This document shows positions 7,335-15,551 of a DNA stretch of 64,000 bases, one piece after another. The notes under the pieces were generated by a model. The model was not told the DNA's origin, did not search any database, and saw only the letters and a list, made by a program, of their open reading frames with translations. Position 1 is the stretch's first letter. Every line of letters begins with the position of its first letter. The DNA comes from JAFGGG01 sp964634205. GTDB lineage: Bacteria; Spirochaetota; Spirochaetia; SZUA-6; RPPD01. The position numbers and the translations under genes were made by a program. The stretch spans positions 62,001 through 126,000 of the forward strand of contig CAZWKE010000004.1 in assembly GCA_964634205.1 (NCBI GenBank). The letters are read 5' to 3'.

Positions 7335-9145
7335 AAACTCGGACAATTAAAAACAGTACCGCGCAATACAATGTTATCCTCTGTTCCGGTCCCAGCTGCC
7401 TGCACCGGAAATCCAAAGAACTGCTGCAGGCGGTCAGGCGTGAGCTGGTACGTCACGGGTTGGAGCGGAAAACCGAGGTAATCCTTTCGGGCTGCCTGGG
7501 AATGTGTAAAAAGGGCCCGATAATGATTATCAATCCCGGGTATACGATTTACGGGGGAATCCATGAGGAGCATATCGCGGAGATCATCGAGGCGCACCTG
7601 GTAAAGAACAACCCGGTGAGTGAAAAAATAATTAATGAGGACCATCTGTTTAATCGGTTCTATCGCATTTTCGGTGATGTGGCGTTCTTCGGCAAGCAGA
7701 TGCGCATCGCACTACGGAACTGCGGTATTCTCGATCCTGAAAAGATCGACGATTATCTTTCGGTAAGGGGGTATGAGGCGCTGGCCAAGGTGCTGACCTC
7801 TTATACACCGGGTCAGGTAATAGAGGAAATCGGAATCTCCGGTCTTAGGGGCCGGGGCGGCGCCGGATTCCCCACGGGATTAAAGTGGAAGCTGACCGCC
7901 GAAACCGACTCCGCTGAAAAATATGTAATCTGCAACGCCGACGAGGGGGACCCCGGCGCGTTTATGGACCGGAGTGCCATTGAAGGCGATCCGCATACGG
8001 TACTGGAAGGGATGCTTATCGGCGGATACGCGGTGGGGGCCGTAAAGGGCTTTATCTATATCCGGGCGGAGTATCCGCTTGCCATTCGCCGGCTGGAAAA
8101 GGCGATCGCCGAGGCGCGCAAGCATAATCTGCTGGGCAAAAACATCCTGGGAAGTGACTTCAGTTTTGATATTGAAATCCGTCTGGGTGCCGGTGCCTTT
8201 GTGTGCGGTGAGGAAACCGCGCTCATCCAATCGATTGAGGGCGGACGCGGAATGCCGCGACCACGGCCCCCGTACCCGTCGGTAAGCGGGGTGTTCGGCA
8301 AGCCCACTTTAATCAATAATGTCGAGACCTGGGCCAATATTCCGGTGATCGTGCTCGACGGCGCGGACTGGTTTGCTTCCATCGGTACCGAAAAAAGTAA
8401 AGGTACCAAGGTGTTTGCCCTGGCCGGGAACGTGGTCAACACCGGGCTGATAGAGGTTCCCATGGGGACAACCCTGCGGGAGATAATATTCGATATCGGC
8501 GGCGGTATCCCCGACGGAAAGAAGTTTAAAGCCGTACAGACCGGCGGGCCTTCAGGGGGGTGTCTGACCGAGGATTACCTGGATACACAAATCGATTATG
8601 ATTCTTTGGCCAAGGCCGGTTCGATCATGGGCTCTGGTGGAATGATTGTCATGGATGAAGGCACCTGCATGGTGAATGTCGCCAAGTTTTTCCTTGAGTT
8701 CACCCAAAACGAGTCCTGCGGAAAATGTACGCCGTGCCGTGAAGGAACCAAACGCATGCTGGAGATACTGACCCGTATCACCGCGGGAAAGGGCAGGCAG
8801 GGGGATATCGAACAACTGGAGCGCCTGGGAAATATGATACGCAAGGCCTCACTGTGCGGTTTGGGGCAGTCTGCGCCCAATCCGGTCTTAAGCACCATAA
8901 AAAACTTCAGGCATGAATATGAAGAGCATATCAACCGGAAGCACTGCCGGGCCACGGTTTGTCCGGCCATGGTGGTCTACGGTATTACCGATGACTGTAT
9001 CGGCTGCGGCGCTTGTGTGCGCGTCTGTCCGGTCGGCGCTGTTTCCGGAATAAAAAAGAACAAACATACCATCGATCAGGAAGCATGCATTAAATGCGGA
9101 GAATGCTACTCGACCTGCCGCTTTAAGGCAATTACCCGTACTTAG
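7319..9145 (+). CDS. hydB: NADH-dependent [FeFe] hydrogenase beta subunit (NuoF-like)
   Basis: The 608 residues contain, in order, a thioredoxin-like [2Fe-2S] domain (C22, C27, C59, C63), the NuoF core with the FMN/NADH-binding glycine-rich loop GLRGRGGAGFPTG (about 175-187), the NuoF [4Fe-4S] site CGKCTPC plus C513, and a C-terminal 2[4Fe-4S] ferredoxin (C560-C570 and C590-C600). The last cluster ends in CRF rather than the common CP. This composition is the HydB/HndC type of multimeric, often electron-bifurcating hydrogenases: it oxidises or reduces NAD(H) in the cytoplasm and exchanges electrons with HydA and ferredoxin. Whether this enzyme bifurcates cannot be read from sequence. It overlaps the upstream ferredoxin-like gene by 16 bases. 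Confidence 0.95.
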   Translation: MADQVETRTIKNSTAQYNVILCSGPSCLHRKSKELLQAVRRELVRHGLERKTEVILSGCLGMCKKGPIMIINPGYTIYGGIHEEHIAEIIEAHLVKNNPVSEKIINEDHLFNRFYRIFGDVAFFGKQMRIALRNCGILDPEKIDDYLSVRGYEALAKVLTSYTPGQVIEEIGISGLRGRGGAGFPTGLKWKLTAETDSAEKYVICNADEGDPGAFMDRSAIEGDPHTVLEGMLIGGYAVGAVKGFIYIRAEYPLAIRRLEKAIAEARKHNLLGKNILGSDFSFDIEIRLGAGAFVCGEETALIQSIEGGRGMPRPRPPYPSVSGVFGKPTLINNVETWANIPVIVLDGADWFASIGTEKSKGTKVFALAGNVVNTGLIEVPMGTTLREIIFDIGGGIPDGKKFKAVQTGGPSGGCLTEDYLDTQIDYDSLAKAGSIMGSGGMIVMDEGTCMVNVAKFFLEFTQNESCGKCTPCREGTKRMLEILTRITAGKGRQGDIEQLERLGNMIRKASLCGLGQSAPNPVLSTIKNFRHEYEEHINRKHCRATVCPAMVVYGITDDCIGCGACVRVCPVGAVSGIKKNKHTIDQEACIKCGECYSTCRFKAITRT

Positions 9146-9153
9146 GAGAGAAT

Positions 9154-10941
9154 ATGAAAGCAAAAAAAATGATTTCCATCTATATTAACGATGTCCAATA
9201 CAAGGTGGCAGACGGCCAGACCATAATGCAGGCCGCGGACGCGCTTGGTTTTAAAATCCCACGGCTCTGCTATCACCCCAAACTTTCGATCGAAGGCGCG
9301 TGTCGTGTATGTATCGTACAGGTGGAGGGCCAAAAAAATTATACGGCCTCCTGCTCCTTCCCGGTCTTTGAAAATATGCGGGTGCATACCAATACCAAGG
9401 AGCTTCGCCGTGCCCGCCGGGACATCGTTGAGCTGATCCTGGACAATCATCCCCGGGACTGTCATACCTGTGAGCGGGACGGTGTCTGTGAATTGCAGCG
9501 CCTGGCCTACGCCATGGGCATAAGAAACCGCCATTTCGAAGGAGAGCGCAAACACTATGAAAAGGACCTGTCCTCTCCGTCGGTTATCCGCGACCCGGAT
9601 AAATGCATTCTGTGCGGAAGATGCGTGCGCCTCTGCTCGGAAATACAGAAGGTAAATGCGTTGGGGTATGCGCACCGCGGTTTTAAAACAGTGGTTATGC
9701 CCGCGTTTAACAAGCCCTTTTCCGAGAGTGTCTGTACCACCTGCGGTCAATGCATTAATGTCTGTCCCACGGCCTCTTTTGTGGAAAAGAATAATACGCA
9801 GGAACTCTTTGAAAAACTTGACGACCCGTCTTTGACAAAGATCGTACAGGTAGCGCCGTCCGTACGGGCCGCCATTGGTGAGGCCTTCGGCCTTGAGGCG
9901 GGAAAGGCGATGCACAAAGAGCTGGTGTCCGCCTTGAAAAAATTGGGATTCGATTATATCTTCGATACGCAGTTTGCCGCGGACCTGACCATTATGGAGG
10001 AGGCCAGTGAGCTGCTTGATCGTATACAGGGAAACGGCCGCCTGCCCATGATTACCTCATGTTCGAGCGCCTGGATAAAGTACCTGGAGCACTTCTATCC
10101 GCAGTTCCTCCCCAACCTGTCAACCTGTAAGTCGCCCATGTCCATGCTCGGGGCCCTGATAAAAAGCTATTTTGCCAAGAAGTTGGGATGTGATCCTTCT
10201 AGGCTGCTGAGTGTGGCGGTTATGTGCTGTACGGCAAAAAAGCATGAGGCAAACCGGCCGGAACTGGCCGTGGAAGGGCTGCCCGCGGTTGATATGGTGG
10301 TCACCACCAGGGAGATCGCCTGGATGATCAAGTCTGCCGGCATCGATATGATAAGTGCCAAAGGCAGTGATTTTGACGCCCCATTAGGGCTCTCCTCGGG
10401 CGCGGGGGCGATCTTCGGGGCTACCGGAGGAGTAATGGAAGCGGCCATCAGGACCGCATATGAGCTTTATACCGGTGAGACGCTGCTTGACATCGAGCTG
10501 CAGTCCCTGCGCGGTTTTTCCGGGATAAAGGAAGCGTGTTTTACCATGGAAGACAAGGAGATCCGTGTGGCGGTGGCCCACGGCCTGGGAAACGCGGGGA
10601 AACTGATGGAGATCATAAAAAAAGAACCCGACCGTTACCATTTTGTGGAGGTAATGGGCTGCCCGGGCGGTTGTATCGGCGGCGGCGGTCAACCCTATGC
10701 CACGGCCAATTCCATTCCATTGGATGAAGATTTCTTAAAAAAACGTGCCGAAGCCTTGTACGGCATCGACAGGGATAAAACCATCCGCAGAAGCCATGAG
10801 AACCCCGACGTGCAGCGGTTGTACAAGGAGTTTTTGGGAAGGCCCTTAAGTACGGTGTCGCACGGCTTACTGCATACGTCATACAGTAAAAAACAGCCAC
10901 AAGGTATTATTGCCGGGGGAGGAAATAATGAACAGCAATGA
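9154..10941 (+). CDS. hydA: [FeFe] hydrogenase catalytic subunit HydA
   Basis: Domains: [2Fe-2S] plant-type ferredoxin (C39, C50, C53, C67), His-Cys [4Fe-4S] (H99, C103, C106, C112), 2[4Fe-4S] (C151-C161, C194-C204), the H-cluster domain, and a small-subunit-like tail ending in HxLLHTSY. The H-cluster motifs are L1 TSCSSAW (301-307), L2 MCCTAKKHE (357-365) and L3 EVMGCPGGC (C503, C507). Canonical L1 and L2 are TSCCPxW and MPCxxKxxE, so the residue aligned with a cubane ligand Cys is Ser304, the next Pro is Ser, and the Pro before the L2 ligand is Cys. Reduction of protons or oxidation of H2 in the cytoplasm with HydB and HydC is expected. Hydrogenase maturases are not in the window. Confidence 0.95.
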   Translation: MKAKKMISIYINDVQYKVADGQTIMQAADALGFKIPRLCYHPKLSIEGACRVCIVQVEGQKNYTASCSFPVFENMRVHTNTKELRRARRDIVELILDNHPRDCHTCERDGVCELQRLAYAMGIRNRHFEGERKHYEKDLSSPSVIRDPDKCILCGRCVRLCSEIQKVNALGYAHRGFKTVVMPAFNKPFSESVCTTCGQCINVCPTASFVEKNNTQELFEKLDDPSLTKIVQVAPSVRAAIGEAFGLEAGKAMHKELVSALKKLGFDYIFDTQFAADLTIMEEASELLDRIQGNGRLPMITSCSSAWIKYLEHFYPQFLPNLSTCKSPMSMLGALIKSYFAKKLGCDPSRLLSVAVMCCTAKKHEANRPELAVEGLPAVDMVVTTREIAWMIKSAGIDMISAKGSDFDAPLGLSSGAGAIFGATGGVMEAAIRTAYELYTGETLLDIELQSLRGFSGIKEACFTMEDKEIRVAVAHGLGNAGKLMEIIKKEPDRYHFVEVMGCPGGCIGGGGQPYATANSIPLDEDFLKKRAEALYGIDRDKTIRRSHENPDVQRLYKEFLGRPLSTVSHGLLHTSYSKKQPQGIIAGGGNNEQQ

Positions 10942-11452
10942 TGATATCAAATTACAGCAGTTGAAAGAGTACATGCAGGGTTTTACCAAAGACCCACATG
11001 CGCAGTCAAATCTGATTACCGTATTGCACCGGGCCCAGGAACTTTACGGCTATCTGAAACAGGAGGTCATGGAAGAGATCGCGTATAGTCTTGCGGTCCC
11101 GACCGCCAAGATCTGGGGGGTGGCCAGTTTTTACCATTACTTTAACCTGTCACCGGTGGGTCGTCATGTTATTTCCGTCTGCATGGGCACCGCGTGTTAT
11201 GTCAAAGGAGCGGGGCTTTTATTGGAACGGGTACGGCAGAAACTCAACATCGATGTCGGCGCGACCTCCGCAGACGGGCTTTTTACCCTGCAGGAAGCGC
11301 GTTGCCTGGGTGCCTGTGGACTGGCACCGGTGGTGATGATTGACGATCGTATTTACGGCAAACTTTCAGCCGAAGGGGTTGCCGCGGTTCTGGATTCGTA
11401 TGCAAACCGGTATAAAAATAATAAACAACAATCAGTAGTAAGGAGTAAATAG
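10928..11452 (+). CDS. hydC: hydrogenase gamma subunit, NuoE-like [2Fe-2S] protein
   Basis: The 174-residue protein matches NuoE/HydC: an N-terminal helical bundle (ITVLHRAQELYGYL, then VPTAKIWGVASFYHYF) and a thioredoxin-like [2Fe-2S] domain with ligands C85, C90 (CMGTACYVKGA) and C126, C130 (CLGACGLAP). It is the small electron-transfer subunit of the trimeric hydrogenase. I chose the ATG at 10928 behind GGGGGAGG; an in-frame TTG at 10910 is less likely. It overlaps the hydA 3' end by 14 bases, as expected for stoichiometric subunits of one complex. Confidence 0.93.
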   Translation: MNSNDDIKLQQLKEYMQGFTKDPHAQSNLITVLHRAQELYGYLKQEVMEEIAYSLAVPTAKIWGVASFYHYFNLSPVGRHVISVCMGTACYVKGAGLLLERVRQKLNIDVGATSADGLFTLQEARCLGACGLAPVVMIDDRIYGKLSAEGVAAVLDSYANRYKNNKQQSVVRSK

Positions 11453-11458
11453 CTTAGT

Positions 11459-11854
11459 ATGGAAAAGAAAATACTAATAATCGACGATGATCCTGATTTT
11501 GCCGAGGCAATCATTACATTACTGGAAGCAAACGGTTATTCGGTGGTATACGCGGATAACGGAAGATCGGGCTTTGAACAGGCAAAAAGCAATCAGCCGG
11601 GGCTGATTCTGCTTGATGTCATGATGAGTGAGAAGACCGAAGGGTTTGACATCTCGCGAAAACTGGCGGAGGAAAAGATTACTGCCGTAATCCCGGTAGT
11701 GCTGGTTACCGGAATCAGGAAGGAAATGAACCTTCCGTATACCCTTGAACCGGATAACGAATGGCTGCCGGTAAAGGCGGTAATTGAAAAACCTGTAAAA
11801 CCTACTGAGCTTTTGCGGGTGGTACAGGAACATATCGTGGTGGGAGAAAAGTAG
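11459..11854 (+). CDS. stand-alone receiver-domain response regulator
   Basis: The 131 residues are a single receiver domain: acidic pocket DDD at 9-11, phospho-acceptor Asp53 in LILLDVMM, Thr in VLVTGI, and Lys in VIEKPVKP. There is no output domain. The gene lies 6 bases after hydC, so it closes the rex-kinase-hydrogenase operon, and the operon's own histidine kinase is the natural phosphodonor. Its output must be through protein contact, perhaps with another kinase or the hydrogenase itself; that is inference. An insertion (SEKTEGFD) after the phosphorylation site and an acidic stretch (YTLEPDNEWLP) before the Lys are unusual but occur in hydrogenase-linked receivers as I recall them. Confidence 0.88.
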   Translation: MEKKILIIDDDPDFAEAIITLLEANGYSVVYADNGRSGFEQAKSNQPGLILLDVMMSEKTEGFDISRKLAEEKITAVIPVVLVTGIRKEMNLPYTLEPDNEWLPVKAVIEKPVKPTELLRVVQEHIVVGEK

Positions 11855-11875
11855 TGGTGCGAACCGTGGACCCGG
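11853..11875 (+). repeat. 23-bp intergenic repeat, copy 1
   Basis: It begins AGTGGTGCGAACC and ends GGACCCGG, overlapping the last bases of the receiver gene. Against the ten-copy consensus it differs mainly at position 14. It lies between convergent genes. Confidence 0.7.
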
Positions 11876-11885
11876 AAAAGCAGTA

Positions 11886-13514
11886 TTATCCCGATCTTGC
11901 GGGATTCTCTTCATCAAGGAGTTCGCGCAGTTGTTCTTTCTCTATGTGGGGGCGGATAATCGTAAAGTTTTTCATAATGCCGGTAAATGTCTGCATATTC
12001 TTAAAGGAATCAAGCAGGTTGCCGCTAAACTCCTGATTTCTGTCCCCACCGATCACTTTAATATTACTGATAAGAAGCGGAGAATGCTGTTTGGCATCGT
12101 TTATAATCTCTGCAATGACCCCCTGAAATGAATAAAAGATATTGGTATAATCCTCTATTATTTTCATTGCCATGTTGTTGATGGTTTCGATTAGTTTATT
12201 CAGTGAATAGCCTACGGATTTTCCGCTTTTATAATCAACCAGGTATTTTCTAATTTTACTGATACTTACCTCGCCGGGGGTGGTGAGGGTGTGTTCGAAT
12301 TGAGAAATAGCTTCACGCGTTCCCTGGCATGAATGGAACAGGCGTATAAAACGCTCTTTAAACTCCTTCTGCTCAAAAAAACCGTTTATCACTATTTTTT
12401 TTATAGTCTCCTGTATCTTTTTTTCAAAATGAAGCACGGTAAAACTCTTTACGATACTGAGGGGTTTAATATGATTAAAGGAATTGAACGACTCAGTCTG
12501 CAGCATTTTTGCCAGTTCATCTTCATATCCGTCGATTTCCAGTAGTTCCTTGCCGCTGAAAAGCTGATTTAAATCAGACAGGATTTCACGCTCGCTGCAT
12601 TCACGTGTTACCTTCTCCACATCCATCTGGTAGCGTGATGAGAGCTTGCTTTTATAGACATCAAGAAATGTTTTATCGGCTTTATCGGTTTTGATGGTAA
12701 GGGCGGGATCCGCATTAATGGCCCGCAGTAACGCAAGCACAATATCGGGAGAGAGATAGGTTTTAAAAATGTTGTCCATAGAGGTTACAAGTTTGTTTAT
12801 TTTTACCGCATCATTGGAGCTGATTTTCTTTTTCAGTCTTTTCAGCAGGAAGACCAGGTTTTTTTCTATACCGAGACTGAGGTTCAGATCGGCAAATACA
12901 AAATATAAATCCATGAGTTCCTGGTTTGCATGGTGTCCGATGCAGGCTGAAAAATTCGGTTTGTAACTGTTAGAGATTGTGACGTCCGGGTCAAAAAACA
13001 TCAGCAGGCGGATAAAGTCATGCCGGCAAAGTGCGACAAACCGTTCCAGGGAACCGAATTCCGCATCGAAGTTGGCGAACTCGCTGCCGGAAAAGAGTTT
13101 CTGAAATTCGATAAACTCTTCATTCAGGATTTCGGTCTCGGTTTTCAGGGAAGCCGAATTATACAGGCGTTCCCTGATTTTATCATAACTGAAGTTTTGT
13201 TTTTGTAATTGTGTTTCTTCTTCCAGCCGTACTTCAATCAGGTAATCCTTGTACATTTCGGAAAGCCTGTCGTTCTCATTTAAGATTGTTTTATAGATCA
13301 GTTCCTTAAGGGGACGCAGATACTGTAAAAAGCTGAATAATGTGCGGGCGAACTGGGGCAACAACTGCCCGGTAGATTGTTTGTAGAATATAAGTTTGTG
13401 CTGTTTGATAAGCTTATAAATTTGTTTTAAATCCCTTTTTCTATTATATTCCCGGCTGTTTCCCGCCAATAGTAATGAAAAGAACTCTTTAATGCGTTTA
13501 AGGATTTTAATCAT
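11886..13514 (-). CDS. DUF5312-like protein, probably spirochaete-specific
   Basis: A 542-residue, mostly helical, soluble-looking protein rich in Lys, Glu, Leu and Phe with no signal peptide and no convincing membrane segment; the first 20 residues (MIKILKRIKEFFSLLLAG) are an amphipathic helix. I would place it in DUF5312, a family I remember from treponemes and relatives, but without a search that is tentative. No catalytic motif is seen. The gene follows an ATG at 13514, is separated by only about 37 bases from the dus gene upstream and may be read from the same transcript. It converges on the hydrogenase operon. Function is unknown. Confidence 0.7.
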   Translation of the reverse strand: MIKILKRIKEFFSLLLAGNSREYNRKRDLKQIYKLIKQHKLIFYKQSTGQLLPQFARTLFSFLQYLRPLKELIYKTILNENDRLSEMYKDYLIEVRLEEETQLQKQNFSYDKIRERLYNSASLKTETEILNEEFIEFQKLFSGSEFANFDAEFGSLERFVALCRHDFIRLLMFFDPDVTISNSYKPNFSACIGHHANQELMDLYFVFADLNLSLGIEKNLVFLLKRLKKKISSNDAVKINKLVTSMDNIFKTYLSPDIVLALLRAINADPALTIKTDKADKTFLDVYKSKLSSRYQMDVEKVTRECSEREILSDLNQLFSGKELLEIDGYEDELAKMLQTESFNSFNHIKPLSIVKSFTVLHFEKKIQETIKKIVINGFFEQKEFKERFIRLFHSCQGTREAISQFEHTLTTPGEVSISKIRKYLVDYKSGKSVGYSLNKLIETINNMAMKIIEDYTNIFYSFQGVIAEIINDAKQHSPLLISNIKVIGGDRNQEFSGNLLDSFKNMQTFTGIMKNFTIIRPHIEKEQLRELLDEENPARSG

Positions 13515-13551
13515 GCTGCTGCTTTCATTTTAACTCTCGCCCGATGATAAT

Positions 13552-14604
13552 TCAAATGTTTCTTACCGGCCCGGACTGTTCGCCAAGGCTCTCCAGGTAT
13601 GCCGTGATATATCTCCGGTAGCGGGTCATGGTTTCCGCTTTGTTGCAGGCTTCGCGCAGGGGCTTCGCGTTTTTCATTCCCTTGGTGTAAGCCGCGAGCT
13701 GTTTTCTCATTTCCCGACAGGCCGTCTGTTCCCCCTTGATGCGGGCAAGGTGTTCCAGCTGCATCAGGAAGACCTCAAGCTTTTGTGCGGGAGAAATCGT
13801 AAACTCTTCTCCCGGATGGGTGATGCAGTGTTTGGTGCGGGCAAAAATAAAGGGATTGCCGATTGCCCCGCGCGCGAACATCACTCCATCGCAGCTTGTC
13901 TCACTCAGCATGCGCAGGGCATCATCCGCGGAGAAAAGATCTCCCGAACCGATGACCGGGAGCGGACATTCAGCCTTCAATTTTTTTATCTGTTCCCAGT
14001 CGGCATTGCCGAAAAACCGCCCCGCCCGCGTGCGTGGATGCAGGGTAATCAGAGAGGCGCCAGCGTCCCCGGCCACAGCGGCGATTTCCAAAAAGTTGAT
14101 TGAGGATTCGTCCCAACCCGATCGAATTTTCAGGGTGACGGGGATCGGTGCCGCCTGAACCAGGGCCTTGATGATATCATGGATTTTTTGCGGATGTTGC
14201 AGCAGCATGGCCCCCGAACCGGTTTTTAACACTTTAGGCACGGAGCAGCCGCAGTTGATGTCAATCAGGGTCGGACCGAAGGTGAGGATGCGGGGGAGTG
14301 CCCGCAGGAACGTCTTGTATTCGGGCCCGAAGACCTGAACACCCAACAGAGCTTCGTTTTCCGCCGGTCTTAAAAGCTCTATGGTTTTTTTGTTGTTCCT
14401 GGCCAGCGCTTCCGCTGAAACCATCTCCGTGTAGGTAAAATCCGCCCCGTTCTCAAGGCACACGGATCTGAATGCGGCTTCCGAATACCCTGCCAGGGGT
14501 GCCAGAAACAGGTTCCCCGGCAGGAGTGTATTGCCGATCGCTATGGGTTTTAATAAGCCCGGTGAATCCGTTTTCGAGTTTAGATGATCATATTTGATTT
14601 TCAT
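13552..14604 (-). CDS. dus: tRNA-dihydrouridine synthase, Dus family
   Basis: Dus enzymes reduce uridines in tRNA to dihydrouridine with FMN and NADPH. The 350 residues show the FMN-binding TIM barrel start FLAPLAGYSEAAFRSVCLENGA, the catalytic-loop signature DINCGCSVPKVLKTGSGAML (active Cys near residue 121), the RSGWD motif, phosphate-binding GSGDLFS and the helical C-terminal tRNA-binding domain (REMRKQLAAYTKGM). It is closest to the DusB type. One deviation is CGCSVPK where CGCPxxK is usual: Pro replaced by Ser. The start overlaps the tatD 3' end by 17 bases, so both are co-transcribed. Confidence 0.92.
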   Translation of the reverse strand: MKIKYDHLNSKTDSPGLLKPIAIGNTLLPGNLFLAPLAGYSEAAFRSVCLENGADFTYTEMVSAEALARNNKKTIELLRPAENEALLGVQVFGPEYKTFLRALPRILTFGPTLIDINCGCSVPKVLKTGSGAMLLQHPQKIHDIIKALVQAAPIPVTLKIRSGWDESSINFLEIAAVAGDAGASLITLHPRTRAGRFFGNADWEQIKKLKAECPLPVIGSGDLFSADDALRMLSETSCDGVMFARGAIGNPFIFARTKHCITHPGEEFTISPAQKLEVFLMQLEHLARIKGEQTACREMRKQLAAYTKGMKNAKPLREACNKAETMTRYRRYITAYLESLGEQSGPVRNI

Positions 14605-15370
14605 CTAAGTTAAAGATGCTGAGACTGTTCGCGAGCAGGTTTTGGGTAAGCTCCTCCAATGGAATATCCCGGATTTCGGCAATGAACTTGGCTGTTTCGA
14701 TGAGATAAGACGGTTTGTTTCGTTTGCCCCGATACAGTGCGGGTACCATGAAGGGTGCCTCGGATTCAATCAGAATTCTATCAATAGGAATACGTTTGGC
14801 GGTGTCGTGCAGATTTTTGGCGTTGCGGTACGTTACATTTCCCGCAAAGGAAACATAGAGGTTGAGTTCCAAAGCCTTTTCCGCATATTCGTAATCTTCC
14901 GAATAACAATGGAGGATGCCGCCTTTGGACGGCAGTTTCTCTCGTAATATATTCAGCACATCTTCGCCGGCTTCCCTGTTATGAATAACTACCGGGAGAT
15001 CAAGCCTGTCGGCAAGTTCCAACTGCCTGATAAACAGCTCAATCTGTGAGTCTTTATCTCCGAATTTTCTGTAATAGTCCAGACCTATTTCACCAATGGC
15101 CAACACCCGCTTCAGTTTTGCTCCCTGCCTGATTTGTTCCTCCCAATCATAACCGGGGTTGGCAACCTCCGAAGGTGAGACACCGATGCTGTGGAAAATG
15201 TGCGTCTCTGTTTTCAGATTTTCATAGATCTGAAAAAAATCTCTCAGGTTATTCGAGATACTCACAATACCGACGACATTTTCCTGTTTTGCCTCCTGGA
15301 CAATAATGAGTTGCTCTATAGGATCTTCATTTATAAGCCCAATATGGGCATGAGTGTCAAATAGTTGCAT
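14588..15370 (-). CDS. TatD-family metal-dependent hydrolase
   Basis: TatD proteins are TIM-barrel metallohydrolases with 3'-5' nuclease activity. Visible landmarks in the 260 residues are FDTHAHIGL (metal HxH), GEIGLDYY (Glu), VVIHNREA and ILHCYSED (His ligands). The last conserved motif, normally ETDAPYL, reads ESEAPFM here, so the usual metal-binding Asp is Glu. The codon is an unambiguous GAG. Activity may therefore be altered. It starts with ATG at 15370 and overlaps the downstream dus gene. The pairing of tatD with dus suggests an RNA or DNA maintenance unit only by context. Confidence 0.88.
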   Translation of the reverse strand: MQLFDTHAHIGLINEDPIEQLIIVQEAKQENVVGIVSISNNLRDFFQIYENLKTETHIFHSIGVSPSEVANPGYDWEEQIRQGAKLKRVLAIGEIGLDYYRKFGDKDSQIELFIRQLELADRLDLPVVIHNREAGEDVLNILREKLPSKGGILHCYSEDYEYAEKALELNLYVSFAGNVTYRNAKNLHDTAKRIPIDRILIESEAPFMVPALYRGKRNKPSYLIETAKFIAEIRDIPLEELTQNLLANSLSIFNLDENQI

Positions 15371-15482
15371 ATTTCTCCATCATTTATTATTGGAAAGTAT
15401 TTAGTGAATACTTTATTATTGTATACAATACCATGAAAAATGGAAAAGAGTCAACACGGCAGTTTTAAAATTGTATTACTAT

Positions 15483-15511
15483 TTGACAAATTATATGTTT
15501 AATGTTAGTGT
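15483..15511 (+). promoter_or_regulatory. possible promoter for the M23-bactofilin operon
   Basis: A perfect TTGACA (15483-15488) is followed after 17 bases by a weak TAGTGT (15506-15511). It is the only good -35 box in the divergent region between tatD and the M23 gene. Confidence 0.4.
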
Positions 15512-15551
15512 TATGAAAAGTTTTAGTTTCCTTTAGAACGAGGTCGGAATA

